Shown: positions 32,722 to 41,741, counted from the stretch's first letter. The stretch is DNA of 64,000 nucleotides from an alpha proteobacterium BAL199 (GCA_000171835.1 ABHC01000001.1:1-64000); one strand, 5' to 3'. Numbers and translations: made by a program. The notes: a model not told the origin generated them from the sequence alone.

Positions 32722-33335
32722 CCCCGTTCACCACCTTGACGGCACCGGCGATCCCGCTGCGGCTTGCCAATGTCGACACCGACCAACTTCTGCCCGGCCG
32801 CTTCCTGCGCAAGCCGCGCAGCGACGGCTACGACAATTACCTGTTTCATGACATCCGTCGCGGTCGCGACGGTACGCTTCGAGCCGACTTTCCGTTGAAC
32901 GATCCGTGCTATGCCGACGCGCCAATTCTGGTGGCCGACCGCAATTTCGGCGGCGGGTCGTCTCGGGAAGGCGCGGTTTACGCCCTGGTCGATCGCGGCA
33001 TTCGCGCGGTCATCGCACCGAGCTTCGGCGATATCTTCTACTCCAACGCCACCAAGAACGGTCTGCTGCCGATCCGGCTGCCGATCGACATCGTGGAGCG
33101 GATCTGGGCGATCGCCGAAGCCGATCCGTCGGCGCCGCTGACGATCGACCTCGCCGCTCAGACCGTCCGGCTCGCAAACGCCGAACCGGTCCGGTTTGAG
33201 ATCGATGCGTTCCAGCGGGCTTGTCTTCTGGAAGGGCGGGACGATATCGATCTGACGCTGGCACACGCCGACGCGATCTCTTCGTTCGAGACGTCAGACC
33301 GCGCATCCCGACGCTGGCGCGCGCCGAGTGCCTGA
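32718..33335 (+). CDS. leuD: 3-isopropylmalate dehydratase small subunit (LeuD-type)
   Basis: This 205-residue swivel-domain subunit completes the active site of Leu[22 protein letters not shown] and [20 protein letters not shown] are the family signatures, with the Ser-Arg pair that contacts the substrate, and [20 protein letters not shown] follows. The ATG lies in an ATGA-type overlap with leuC, so the subunits are translated together. TerC starts 30 bases downstream. Confidence 0.9.
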   Translation: MTPFTTLTAPAIPLRLANVDTDQLLPGRFLRKPRSDGYDNYLFHDIRRGRDGTLRADFPLNDPCYADAPILVADRNFGGGSSREGAVYALVDRGIRAVIAPSFGDIFYSNATKNGLLPIRLPIDIVERIWAIAEADPSAPLTIDLAAQTVRLANAEPVRFEIDAFQRACLLEGRDDIDLTLAHADAISSFETSDRASRRWRAPSA

Positions 33336-33365
33336 CGCTGCCACGTAACCCGAGATAGGCTGTTC

Positions 33366-34091
33366 ATGGACTTTCTCCTCGACCCGCACATCTGGGCCAG
33401 CTTCCTGACGCTGACGCTGATGGAGATCGTTCTCGGCATCGACAACGTGATCTTCGTGTCGATCGTGGCCAACCGCCTGCCACCCGAGCGCCGGGCGATG
33501 GGTCGGACGATCGGATTGTCGGGTGCCCTGGTCATGCGGGTGGCACTGCTGTTCGCTCTGACTTGGTTGATCGGTCTGACGGCGGTGGCGTTTGAAGTGC
33601 TCGGCCATGCAGTATCGTGGCGCGACATCATCCTCATGGCTGGCGGCGTGTTCCTGCTGGTCAAGGCGACGCTGGAAATCCACAACACGGTCGAGGGCGA
33701 AGACCACGGGCCCGATGGCTCCGCGGGAGCGGCGGTGGCCGGGTTTGGCGTTGTGATCGCCCAGATCATGGCGCTGGACCTGGTGTTCAGCGTGGACTCG
33801 ATCCTGACTGCCATCGGGATGGTGGACGACGTCGGCGTGATGATTGCCGCGGTGGTCGTCTCGATCGGCGCAATGATGCTGGCATCCAAGCCGATCGCCG
33901 ACTTCATCCAGAATCATCCGACCGCGAAGATGCTGGCGTTGTCGTTCCTGCTGCTGATCGGCGTGGCACTGGTCGCCGACGCGCTGCAGTTCCACATTCC
34001 GCGCGGGTATCTCTATGCGGCAATCGGGTTTTCGGTGGCGGTCGAGGCGCTCAACCAAGTGGCCCGGCGCAACAAGCGGCGCACTCGGTAG
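33366..34091 (+). CDS. TerC family integral membrane protein
   Basis: This 241-residue, seven-helix protein contains TLMEIVLGIDNVIFVSIVAN and IMALDLVFSVDSILTAIGMV, the two Asp-containing repeats that define TerC (tellurite resistance C/YkoY/Alx relatives). Members are linked to metal-ion efflux, especially manganese, and to metalation of exported enzymes. The start is the ATG at 33366. Nothing in the neighbourhood indicates tellurite resistance. Confidence 0.85.
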   Translation: MDFLLDPHIWASFLTLTLMEIVLGIDNVIFVSIVANRLPPERRAMGRTIGLSGALVMRVALLFALTWLIGLTAVAFEVLGHAVSWRDIILMAGGVFLLVKATLEIHNTVEGEDHGPDGSAGAAVAGFGVVIAQIMALDLVFSVDSILTAIGMVDDVGVMIAAVVVSIGAMMLASKPIADFIQNHPTAKMLALSFLLLIGVALVADALQFHIPRGYLYAAIGFSVAVEALNQVARRNKRRTR

Positions 34092-34112
34092 AACCGATCC
34101 GCGGGTGGCAGT

Positions 34113-34346
34113 TCAGAAGAACCGCCAGTCCCCGGTCAGTTCGTGCAATCGGAACACCGCCGTCGAGTAGGCGAACGCCACCACCGCGAAGGCCGAGGCA
34201 CTGGTCACGGGCATGCCGCTCTGCGCGGTTATTTCCAATGCAATCATGGTTAACGTTGCCGGAGCGCCGATCCAGGCGCAGAGACGCAGCCAAAAGCGGG
34301 CTTTGTTCTGGGCTTGGCGACGTCGGGTGAAGACCCTTCGTTTCAT
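34113..34346 (-). CDS. Small hypothetical membrane protein
   Basis: This 77-residue protein has a very basic N-terminus (KRRVFTRRRQAQNKARFWLR) and then two hydrophobic segments (WIGAPATLTMIALEIT and AFAVVAFAYSTAVF). GGAAGG seven bases before the ATG at 34346 supports this start. No family is recognised. It is convergent with terC and divergent from the probable small RNA. Confidence 0.55.
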   Translation of the reverse strand: MKRRVFTRRRQAQNKARFWLRLCAWIGAPATLTMIALEITAQSGMPVTSASAFAVVAFAYSTAVFRLHELTGDWRFF

Positions 34347-34380
34347 CGCTGCGCCTTCCAAACAGAAACAAAATTTTCTA

Positions 34381-34409
34381 TTGGACCTTACAACAAAGGG
34401 GTCTATAGT
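34381..34409 (+). promoter_or_regulatory. Strong sigma-70-type promoter
   Basis: TTGGAC (34381-34386) and TATAGT (34404-34409) are separated by exactly 17 bases, preceded by an A/T-rich upstream element. No protein gene follows within 170 bases on this strand; instead a short C-rich segment and a terminator hairpin follow, so it probably drives a small RNA. Confidence 0.65.
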
Positions 34410-34415
34410 AAAAGT

Positions 34416-34517
34416 GCTTTCGGACTGGGGCACGTCCCCCTCTCCCCACCTGACGCCCAGGCCGAGATGCGAGGACAGCAGGCCCGGAAGGTTCGCCTTC
34501 CGGGCCTCACTCGTTTT
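34416..34517 (+). ncRNA. Putative small RNA of about 100 nt
   Basis: Transcription from the promoter at 34381-34409 should begin near 34416 and end at the terminator at 34480-34517. The predicted RNA has a 5' hairpin GGGG-CACGT-CCCC (34427-34439), a single-stranded pyrimidine-rich stretch CTCTCCCCACC that could pair with Shine-Dalgarno sequences, and a strong 3' hairpin. This is the architecture of trans-acting alphaproteobacterial small RNAs carrying C-rich anti-SD loops. It does not look like 6S RNA or 4.5S RNA, and no known family was recognised. There is no direct evidence of expression. Confidence 0.5.
34480..34517 (+). terminator. Intrinsic terminator
   Basis: A perfect 12-bp stem AGGCCCGGAAGG/CCTTCCGGGCCT closes a TTCG tetraloop, then CACTCGTTTT. 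It is very stable, though the U-tract is short and six bases from the stem. It lies between minus-strand genes and fits best as the end of the short plus-strand RNA. Confidence 0.7.
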
Positions 34518-34580
34518 AAAAGCCGAATTTCAGTTACTGATTGATTGGATTGGCAAATAGATCCCGCAGGGATCGTTCCG

Positions 34581-35546
34581 CTACGGCTTTCCGTCGTTGC
34601 GTGCCGCAACCCGAGCGAGGGTCGCCTCGCGGTGCGCGATGTAGGCCGCCGACCCAGCGATCACGGCCGCACCCAGGAACGTCCACAGCGTAGGGACTTC
34701 GCTGAACACCAGCCAGCCGATGAACGCGGCGAACGGCATCCGCACATACTCGAAGCTCATGACCAGGCTGGCCTCGCCGGCCGCGAAGCCGCGCGTGACA
34801 GCAAGGTGGCCCAGGGTGCCGCACAACCCGATCGTCGCCAGCACGCCCCACTGCATCAGCGTCGGCCATTCCCAGAACAGCAAGGCCGCGACAAACGTCA
34901 TGGGAGTCATCATCACCACCATCCAGGTCACCACCGCTTCGATCGGTTCGGTGTCGGTCAGGCGCTTGACGATCAGCACGTTGATCGCGGTGGTGGCGGC
35001 CGCCAGCAAGGTCCACAGAGCGGCCGGCTCAACCGCCGTGACGCCTGGGCGCAGGATAATGAGTACGCCGACGAATCCGAGCAGGGTGGCGGTCCACCGA
35101 CGACGCCGTACGGTTTCACCGAGAAACAACGCCGCTCCGATGGTGGCGAACAGAGGTGCGGTGAAACTGAGCGCGGTTGCGTCGGCCAGCGCGATGTAGC
35201 GCAGCGCGTAGAACCCGGCGAGCATCCCGATCAAGCCGACCGTGGCGCGGATGGCGTAGAGCGGCAGCCGTTGAGTGCGCAGGGCGCCCGTGCCGTGCCG
35301 AAGCAGCCAGGGCGCCATCCAGACCAGACCGAAGAAGCAACGGAAGAACGCGACCTCGAACGGGTGCAGGTCGCGCGCCGCGAACTTGATCAGGCCACCC
35401 ATCGTTGCGAAGGCGGCACCGGCCAGCGTCATCCATACCGCAACCCGAAGCGGGCCGGGGAACCGGCCGAGCGGATCGTGCCGATGGACTGGGCGCGTGG
35501 CGGAAGCCTGGACGATGGGTGCGGAGGAAATGGGTGCGGGGGACAT
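34581..35546 (-). CDS. EamA/DMT family transporter
   Basis: This 321-residue protein has a Pro/Ser-rich hydrophilic N-terminus of about 40 residues and then ten membrane helices in two EamA repeats (ADATALSFTAPLFATIGAAL and AAGEASLVMSFEYVRMPFAA). RCFFGLVWMAPWLLR after the first helix is typical of the RhaT/RarD-like exporters. The ATG at 35546 is chosen as the first reasonable start; a later start nearer the first helix is possible. It is divergent from cobD. The substrate is unknown. Confidence 0.75.
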   Translation of the reverse strand: MSPAPISSAPIVQASATRPVHRHDPLGRFPGPLRVAVWMTLAGAAFATMGGLIKFAARDLHPFEVAFFRCFFGLVWMAPWLLRHGTGALRTQRLPLYAIRATVGLIGMLAGFYALRYIALADATALSFTAPLFATIGAALFLGETVRRRRWTATLLGFVGVLIILRPGVTAVEPAALWTLLAAATTAINVLIVKRLTDTEPIEAVVTWMVVMMTPMTFVAALLFWEWPTLMQWGVLATIGLCGTLGHLAVTRGFAAGEASLVMSFEYVRMPFAAFIGWLVFSEVPTLWTFLGAAVIAGSAAYIAHREATLARVAARNDGKP

Positions 35547-35616
35547 GGATGCCGTGGACAGGGGTGCCGCGAGCGTAGTACCGATCCGTCCAGGGAACCA
35601 GCCGGACGAGGCCTGC

Positions 35617-36579
35617 GTGGATCGTGCCGTTATTCTGCTGATCGCACAGGTGTTCGATGCGGTCGTCGGCGATCCACCAGCGCTGTGGCGACGTCTGCCG
35701 CATCCGGTGGCCTTGGTCGGCCGGATGATCGGGTGGCTGGACCGTCGTTGGAACCGAGAGAACGACACGCCGTCACGTCGACGCGACATGGGCATCGCCG
35801 CGGTAGTCGTGCTGCTGGTGGCAGCCGTCGGTGTCGGGGCTCTTGTCGTCGGAGTGCTCGATCGCCTGGGGTTGCTGGGGGCCTTTCTGGAGGCGGCGAT
35901 TGTGGGAGTGCTGTTGGCACAGCGCTCGCTCCACGACCACGTGACGGCCGTTGCCGATGCCTTTCTGGCGGACGGGTTGACCGGTGCGCGCCGTGCAGTG
36001 GCGGCGATTGTCGGTCGCGATCCGGGTGCCTTGAACGAGGAAAGCGTGTGCCGGGCAGCGATCGAAAGCACGGCTGAGAACTTTTCCGACGGCGTGGTGG
36101 CACCGGCCCTGTGGTTTCTGGTCGGCGGCCTGCCGGGGCTGTTCGCCTACAAGGTGCTGAACACCGCCGATAGCATGATCGGGCACCGCACCGACAGGCA
36201 CCGGCACTTCGGATGGGCAACGGCTCGGTTGGACGACCTTGCCAATTGGGTCCCCGCCCGCGTTGCTGCGCTCCTGACGATTGCCGCTGCCTGGACCCTG
36301 GCCGACGGCGAACCGGGAGCGGCCTGGCGATCGGTTCGACGCGATGCCGACCAGCACCGCTCAGTCAACGCCGGCTGGCCGGAAGCGGCGTTCGCGGGGG
36401 CGCTTGGACTGCGGCTGGCCGGGCCGCGCCAGTACCACGGTGCACTGGTCGAAGATGCCTGGATGGGGGATGGACGTGCCGATGCAACACCGGAGGATAT
36501 CCGGCGGGGACTTGCGCTGTTCATGCGGTCCTGCGGTGCGCTTGCGGTGCTGGCAGCGGTGATTGCAGCCCTGGGCTGA
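35617..36579 (+). CDS. cobD: Adenosylcobinamide-phosphate synthase CobD (CbiB)
   Basis: This 320-residue membrane enzyme attaches aminopropanol or its phosphate to adenosylcobyric acid in B12 synthesis. VFDAVVGDPPALWRRLPHPV, ALVGRMIGWLD, CRAAIESTAENFSDGVVAPA, FAYKVLNTADSMIGHRTDRH and NAGWPEAAFAGALGLRLAGP are the family signatures. A GTG at 35617 with GAGG five bases upstream is used. It stands alone here, about 6 kb from cobU and far from other cob genes. Confidence 0.9.
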   Translation: MDRAVILLIAQVFDAVVGDPPALWRRLPHPVALVGRMIGWLDRRWNRENDTPSRRRDMGIAAVVVLLVAAVGVGALVVGVLDRLGLLGAFLEAAIVGVLLAQRSLHDHVTAVADAFLADGLTGARRAVAAIVGRDPGALNEESVCRAAIESTAENFSDGVVAPALWFLVGGLPGLFAYKVLNTADSMIGHRTDRHRHFGWATARLDDLANWVPARVAALLTIAAAWTLADGEPGAAWRSVRRDADQHRSVNAGWPEAAFAGALGLRLAGPRQYHGALVEDAWMGDGRADATPEDIRRGLALFMRSCGALAVLAAVIAALG

Positions 36580-36596
36580 CACGCCATCCGCGTCAG

Positions 36597-37085
36597 CTAC
36601 GCGCTACGGGCCGGCACCGAGCCGTCTTGCTGTTCGCGTCGCAGCCGCCGCTGAATCGGGATCGACACCAGCCAGCCGAGCGCCACGCCGATCTGATCGA
36701 ACGCGAAATCGGCGATGTCGGCAGAGCGGTTCGGATCGAACGCCTGGATCATTTCGATCACCAATCCTGCGTTCATCAGCAGCACGGCGAGGATGCCGCC
36801 GCTGATCCACCGCCCCAGCACCGGGATTGCGACCACAGCCGCGACGAAGAACACCAGGAGGTGCTCAACCTTGTCGGCTTTCACCAAATACTCAAGGGTC
36901 AGCAATTCGGATGGCGTCTCCAGGCTGAACCACGCGGCGGCGTTCAGAACGGCTACATAGACACCCGCCCAGGTCACCCGGACCCGCATGCGAAGAGCCC
37001 GTCGCCGCTGGCGACGTTCCCGTCGCCGCCGGCGGTCAATCGCCCGGCGGGCGGCAATGAGCGGATCCGACTCGCTCGACATCAT
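36597..37085 (-). CDS. VanZ-like membrane protein
   Basis: This 162-residue protein has a strongly basic N-terminus (RRRRERRQRRRALRMRVRV) and four membrane helices. DKVEHLLVFFVAAVVAIPVL and VIEMIQAFDPNRSADIADFA match the VanZ-like domain (HxxxF and E.xQ...R....D.x.N/D motifs). The function of stand-alone VanZ-like proteins is unknown; no glycopeptide-resistance gene is nearby. GGAG lies five bases before the ATG at 37085. It is convergent with cobD. Confidence 0.75.
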   Translation of the reverse strand: MMSSESDPLIAARRAIDRRRRRERRQRRRALRMRVRVTWAGVYVAVLNAAAWFSLETPSELLTLEYLVKADKVEHLLVFFVAAVVAIPVLGRWISGGILAVLLMNAGLVIEMIQAFDPNRSADIADFAFDQIGVALGWLVSIPIQRRLRREQQDGSVPARSA

Positions 37086-37186
37086 GGCGTCTCCAGCATG
37101 CCTGGAACGAACGGCATTCTAGAAACAACCGACGGCAATGGCGAGCGCGCCGGACTTCTGTCCCGCTGTCATCGCGTGGGCGGCGC

Positions 37187-37840
37187 TTAGAATTCGGCCG
37201 AGTCGATGATCATCGGCTCGTCGGATGCCGACTTGGCCCATTCCTTCATCATCGGCAGGTTCCAAATTGCATCAGCATAGGCCTGCTCGACCTCACCCAG
37301 GGCTACACCGTAGGTTCGGAAGCGCGTTACCACCGGCGCGTACATGGCGTCGGCGATCGTGAAGCTGCCGAACAGGAATGGACCGTCCGCCCCATGCCGG
37401 GACCGGCACTGCCGCCACAGCGAAGTGATTCGGTCGATATCTTCCTTGACCCCCGGCTTGCGTCCTTCATCGGGGAAGCTGGAGCGGATGTTCATCGGCA
37501 TGTGCTGACGCAGGGCCGTGAAGCCGGTATGCATCTCCGCCGAAACCGACCGGGCCAGCGCCCGGGCCGCCTGATCCTGGGGCCACAGCCCGGCGTCCGG
37601 TTTCAACTCGGCGGCGTATTCGCAGATCGCCAGACTGTCCCAGACCGTCAGTTCGCCGTGCCTGAGCGCCGGTAGGCGGCCGGATGCTGAGTGCTTCAGG
37701 ATCTCAGCCTTGGTGCCGTTGGTCGACAGCGCAATCAGTATCTCGTCGAAATCGAAACCCGCATGGCGTAAGGCCAGCCACGGTCTGAGCGACCATGACG
37801 AGTAGTTCTTGTTGCCGATAACCAGTGTCAGCTCTGCCAC
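37187..37840 (-). CDS. Glutathione S-transferase family protein
   Basis: This protein of about 217 residues has the thioredoxin-like N-domain LTLVIGNKNYSSWSLRPWLA, with the YSSWSLR segment typical of the YfcF/GstA-like branch, then SASGRLPALRHGELTVWDSL with the cis-Pro and Asp-Ser pair, and a helical C-domain (HGADGPFLFGSFTIADAMYA). GTG 37840 has GGGAG eight bases upstream and is preferred over the ATG at 37873. It is divergent from the aminopeptidase gene. The substrate is unknown. Confidence 0.8.
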   Translation of the reverse strand: MAELTLVIGNKNYSSWSLRPWLALRHAGFDFDEILIALSTNGTKAEILKHSASGRLPALRHGELTVWDSLAICEYAAELKPDAGLWPQDQAARALARSVSAEMHTGFTALRQHMPMNIRSSFPDEGRKPGVKEDIDRITSLWRQCRSRHGADGPFLFGSFTIADAMYAPVVTRFRTYGVALGEVEQAYADAIWNLPMMKEWAKSASDEPMIIDSAEF

Positions 37841-37951
37841 GGTGCGCTCTCCCTTACTCTCGTTGGATGTCATTTAAGCGCCTTGCTTGTCGCCGTGAAG
37901 CCCTGGACGGTATACCGGATCCGCAACAGCCGCGAAGACGGAGAGAATCCC

Positions 37952-39337
37952 GTGCCCTACAACCTTGTTGGACGAGCGACCGCCGGAACCATTCCCATCA
38001 CGCCCATCGAGGGTTCCAGTCTCGAGGCGTGGCTCGGCGGGACGGACAATCGGACCGCCGCCTGGGTGCGGGCAACCGGCTTCAAGGCCAAGGCCGGCGA
38101 CGTGGCGTTGATACCTGACGACAAGGGTGGATTGGCTCGAATTCTCCTGGGCGTCGAGGCAGGTGGGCGCACCGGGCTGTGGGACTATGCCGGGCTGCCG
38201 GGCGCGCTGCCGGCCGGCCGCTACGCGATCGACGCTGCCATCGAGCCGGCAGACGCCACTCGCGCCGCCCTTGGCTGGGCGCTGGCGACCTACCGGTTCG
38301 ACCGGTACACGACCATGCCGGCCGCCGAAGCCGAACTGGTCTGGCCGAAGGCAGCCGACCGCGACTATGTGGAACGCGCCGCTGCCGGCACGGCGCTGGC
38401 TCGCGACTTGGTCAACACCCCGGCCAATGATCTTGGCCCGACCCGGCTCGCCGAAGAGGCCAAGGCGCTTGCCAAGGCCTACAAGGCGAAATTCTCGGTG
38501 CTGGTCGGCGATCAGCTGCTCAAGAAGAACTATCCCACGATTCACGCGGTCGGTCGGGGCGCCACCGACGCCCCCCGGCTGATCGATCTGCAGTGGGGCG
38601 ATCCGACCCATCCGAAGGTGACGCTGGTCGGCAAGGGCGTGTGCTTCGATACCGGCGGTTACGACATCAAGCCGTCGAACGGCATGCTGACCATGAAGAA
38701 GGACATGGGCGGCTCGGCCCAGGTGCTTGGTCTGGCGCGAATGATCATGGATGCCGGCCTCAAGGTACGGCTGCGGGTGCTGGTCCCGGCCGTCAAAAAC
38801 ATGATCTCCGGCGATGCCTTCCTGCCGATGGACGTGATCCGCACCCGCAAGGGCACCACGGTGGAGATCGGCAATACCGACGCCGAGGGTCGCCTGGTGC
38901 TGTGTGATGCGCTGGCCGAGGCCGATTCGGAGAAACCCGAGTTGCTGCTCGACTACGCCACGCTGACCGGTGCCGCCCGGGTGGCGCTCGGCACCGACCT
39001 GCCGGCCCTGTTCAGCAACGACCAGCAGGTGGCCGACGACTGGCTTCGTTGCGGCATCGACGAAGAGGATCCTGTGTGGCGGCTGCCGCTGCACGCGCCG
39101 TACCGGTCGATGCTGAAAACCAAGATCGCCGACCTGTCGAACACCGGAAGCGCGCCGTATGGCGGGGCGATCACCGCGGCGTTGTTCCTGGAACATTTCG
39201 TTTCGCCGACGACGCGCTGGGCGCACATCGATCTGATGGCGTGGAACCTGAAAGACCGGCCCGGCCGTCCGGAAGGCGGCGAGGCCATGGCGATGCGCAG
39301 CGCCTATCGTATGATCGAGCATCGTTTCGGACGCTGA
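37952..39337 (+). CDS. M17 leucyl aminopeptidase family protein
   Basis: This 461-residue cytosolic metallo-exopeptidase has the two-metal site in VTLVGKGVCFDTGGYDIKPS, MLTMKKDMGGSAQ and EIGNTDAEGRLVLCDALAEA (NTDAEGRL is the M17 signature). Its N-terminal domain is about 150 residues, within the family range. GTG 37952 with GGAGAG six bases upstream is chosen; the frame opens 69 bases earlier without support. It releases N-terminal residues from peptides, perhaps in turnover or in processing of peptides imported by the Yej system 2 kb downstream; the latter is inference. Confidence 0.85.
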   Translation: MPYNLVGRATAGTIPITPIEGSSLEAWLGGTDNRTAAWVRATGFKAKAGDVALIPDDKGGLARILLGVEAGGRTGLWDYAGLPGALPAGRYAIDAAIEPADATRAALGWALATYRFDRYTTMPAAEAELVWPKAADRDYVERAAAGTALARDLVNTPANDLGPTRLAEEAKALAKAYKAKFSVLVGDQLLKKNYPTIHAVGRGATDAPRLIDLQWGDPTHPKVTLVGKGVCFDTGGYDIKPSNGMLTMKKDMGGSAQVLGLARMIMDAGLKVRLRVLVPAVKNMISGDAFLPMDVIRTRKGTTVEIGNTDAEGRLVLCDALAEADSEKPELLLDYATLTGAARVALGTDLPALFSNDQQVADDWLRCGIDEEDPVWRLPLHAPYRSMLKTKIADLSNTGSAPYGGAITAALFLEHFVSPTTRWAHIDLMAWNLKDRPGRPEGGEAMAMRSAYRMIEHRFGR

Positions 39338-39431
39338 CCGCTTGCGGATTCCCTGCGATCAGGGTACCGCTACTGTCGGTTCGTTGTCGTAACGACCGTG
39401 TTGATGCAAACGGCGGGCAAGAAGGGGCGGC

Positions 39432-39800
39432 ATGCAGGCGGCGGAGCAGCACCGGGCGTTGAATCTGTGGCGTCTGGCGACCGTGGCGGGCGTGCGGCGT
39501 GATGGTCCCGATCTGACCGCCCGGCAGATGGCGATTCTCCTGACGGCCTATCTGACCCCGCCACCGCACACGGTGCGTGGGCTGGCCGAGAGCATGAACA
39601 TCTCCAAACCGGCGGTGACCCGGGCGCTCGACCGTCTCGGCGAGCTTGGCTTCTTGCGCCGCAAGGTCGATGAAGCCGACCGGCGCAGCGTGCTGGTGCA
39701 GCGGACCGTCAAGGGCTCGGTCTTCCTGTCGGAGTTCGCCGAACTGGTTCACGGCGCCGAGCGGGTACTGGATGGCGCCGACCCCGCCGAGCTGCTCTGA
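39432..39800 (+). CDS. MarR-type winged-helix regulator
   Basis: This 122-residue protein has one winged helix-turn-helix: LTARQMAILLTAYLTPPPHT, VRGLAESMNISKPAVTRALD with the recognition helix, and the wing LGFLRRKVDEADRRSVLVQR. It is shorter than typical MarR proteins but keeps the DxR(R/S) wing motif. It lies 99 bases upstream of yejA in the same direction and may regulate the transporter; no operator was identified. Confidence 0.75.
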   Translation: MQAAEQHRALNLWRLATVAGVRRDGPDLTARQMAILLTAYLTPPPHTVRGLAESMNISKPAVTRALDRLGELGFLRRKVDEADRRSVLVQRTVKGSVFLSEFAELVHGAERVLDGADPAELL

Positions 39801-39899
39801 ACCACGGGACGTGAACCGGGCGCCATCTTCCCGCCACAGATGACCGGTGTAAGATCAGCCCAGCCGCCAGAGCCATCCCCCTGTGAGATGAGGATCTCG

Positions 39900-41741
39900 A
39901 TGCTGTCAGCTCGCCTCTGCGTCGCCGTCCTAGCCCTGGGCCTCGCTGGCGCCTGTCCGGCTGCCGCTGCCGACTACACGGCACCCCCAGCCCACGGCAT
40001 TGCCATGCACGGCGACATGAAGTACGGGCCCGGGTTCACGCATTTCGACTACGCTTACCCCGACGCGCCTAAGGGCGGAACCATCACCAGCGAGGCGACC
40101 GGCAGCTTCGACAGTTTCAACCCCTTCGTGTTGCGGGGCCAGCCGGCGGCCGGCATCACCCTGCTGTACGAAACCTTGACTGAGCAGGCGTTGGACGAAC
40201 CGTTCACCGAGTACGGGCTGCTGGCCGAGACGATCGAGATGCCGGAGGACCGGTCGTGGGTCGCCTTTAACCTGCGGCCTGAGGCGCGCTGGCATGACGG
40301 CAAGCCGGTAACCGCCGAGGACGTGGTCTGGACTTTCAACACCCTGATCGAGAAGGGGGCGCCATTCTACCGGTACTACTATGCCGACGTGTCCTCGGTG
40401 AAGGCGACGACGGACCGGCGGGTGCTGTTCGTGTTCAAGGAAGGCGTGAATCGCGAACTGCCCTTGATCGTGGGGCAACTGCCGGTGCTCCCGAAGCACT
40501 GGTGGCAGGACAAGGACTTCGCAAACCCGCCGTTCGAACCGCCTCTTGGCTCCGGCCCTTACCGGGTCAAGGGGTTTGAGGCCGGCCGATCGATCACCTA
40601 CCAGCGGATCGACGAGTACTGGGGCAAGAACGTGCCGGTCATGCGCGGACGCTGGAACGCCGATGTCATGATCTACGAGTATTTCCGGGATCGCGACATC
40701 GCGACCGAGGCGTTGAAGGCCGGGACCTTCGACCTGCGGGCCGAGAACTCCTCCAAGCGCTGGGCGACCGCCTTCGACTTCCCGGCGCTGTCGGCCGGAA
40801 TGGCGATCAAGGAGGAGATCCCCGACCGCAGCATCGCGTCGATGCAGGCCTTCGTCTTCAACACCCGGAGGCCGGTGTTTCAGGACCGCAAGGTGCGCGA
40901 GGCCATCGGCTATGCGTTCGATTTCGAATGGACCAACAAGGCGCTGATGTATGGCGCCTATATCCGTACCGACAGCTATTTTGACAACTCGGAACTTGGA
41001 TCGACGGGACTGCCTGAGGGTGCCGAACTGGCCCTGCTTGAGCCGCATCGCGACCGCTTGCCGCCGGAGGTGTTCACCCAGGAGTTCAAGGTGCCGGTGA
41101 CTGACGGTTCCGGCAATCCGCGCCAGAATCTGCGGGCGGCGCTCGCGCTGCTGCGCGACGCCGGATGGAAGGTCGACGGCGGTGCGCTGAAGGATCCGGA
41201 TGGGCGCGAACTGGCCTTCGAGATCCTGCTGGTATCGCCGGACAGCGAGCGCCTCGTCCTGCCGTTCGCCGCCAATCTGCAGAAGCTCGGCATCAAGGCG
41301 TCAGTGCGCACCGTCGATCCGGCGCAGTACCAGAACCGGGTGCGCAGCTTCGATTTCGACATGATCATCGGGTCGTTCCCACAGTCACCGTCGCCGGGCA
41401 ACGAGCAGCGTGATTTCTGGTCGTCGTCGGTGGCGGACGAGCCTGGCTCGCGGAACACCATCGGGATCAAGGACCCAGTGGTGGACGCGCTGGTCGAGAA
41501 GGTTATCCAGGCGCCGGATCGGGCGGCGTTGGTGGCGGCGACCCGGGCGCTCGACCGGGTGTTGCTGTGGGGGTTCTACGTCGTGCCGCAGTTCCACAGC
41601 GAGTCCTACCGGCTGGTGTACTGGAATAAGTTCGGCAAGCCGGCGATCAGCCCCGACACCTCACCGGGTTATCCGGACACCTGGTGGGTGGACCCGGAGA
41701 AGGTGGCCGCCGTCGAGGCGTGGCGCCGGAACCGGAACTAG
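39900..41741 (+). CDS. yejA: Peptide/microcin C ABC transporter substrate-binding protein YejA
   Basis: This 613-residue periplasmic SBP_bac_5 protein has a signal peptide (LCVAVLALGLAGACPAAAAD) and motifs FDYAYPDAPKGGTITSEATG, FNLRPEARWHDGKPVTAEDV and DLRAENSSKRWATAFDFPAL, which match the YejA branch of oligopeptide-binding proteins. GAGG six bases before the ATG at 39900 decides this start over the one at 39888. It leads the yejABEF operon. In enterobacteria Yej imports microcin C and peptides; here peptide uptake is the likely role. Confidence 0.9.
   Translation: MLSARLCVAVLALGLAGACPAAAADYTAPPAHGIAMHGDMKYGPGFTHFDYAYPDAPKGGTITSEATGSFDSFNPFVLRGQPAAGITLLYETLTEQALDEPFTEYGLLAETIEMPEDRSWVAFNLRPEARWHDGKPVTAEDVVWTFNTLIEKGAPFYRYYYADVSSVKATTDRRVLFVFKEGVNRELPLIVGQLPVLPKHWWQDKDFANPPFEPPLGSGPYRVKGFEAGRSITYQRIDEYWGKNVPVMRGRWNADVMIYEYFRDRDIATEALKAGTFDLRAENSSKRWATAFDFPALSAGMAIKEEIPDRSIASMQAFVFNTRRPVFQDRKVREAIGYAFDFEWTNKALMYGAYIRTDSYFDNSELGSTGLPEGAELALLEPHRDRLPPEVFTQEFKVPVTDGSGNPRQNLRAALALLRDAGWKVDGGALKDPDGRELAFEILLVSPDSERLVLPFAANLQKLGIKASVRTVDPAQYQNRVRSFDFDMIIGSFPQSPSPGNEQRDFWSSSVADEPGSRNTIGIKDPVVDALVEKVIQAPDRAALVAATRALDRVLLWGFYVVPQFHSESYRLVYWNKFGKPAISPDTSPGYPDTWWVDPEKVAAVEAWRRNRN

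Noticed and set aside
28880-36579. Cobalamin riboswitch expected near cobU or cobD
   Set aside because: cobU starts inside the preceding gene and the 70-base gap before cobD is too short; no B12-box-like sequence was seen.
37874-39322. A 482-codon minus-strand frame opposite the M17 aminopeptidase
   Set aside because: The plus strand has the NTDAEGRL signature and complete metal ligands; the minus frame has no motif.
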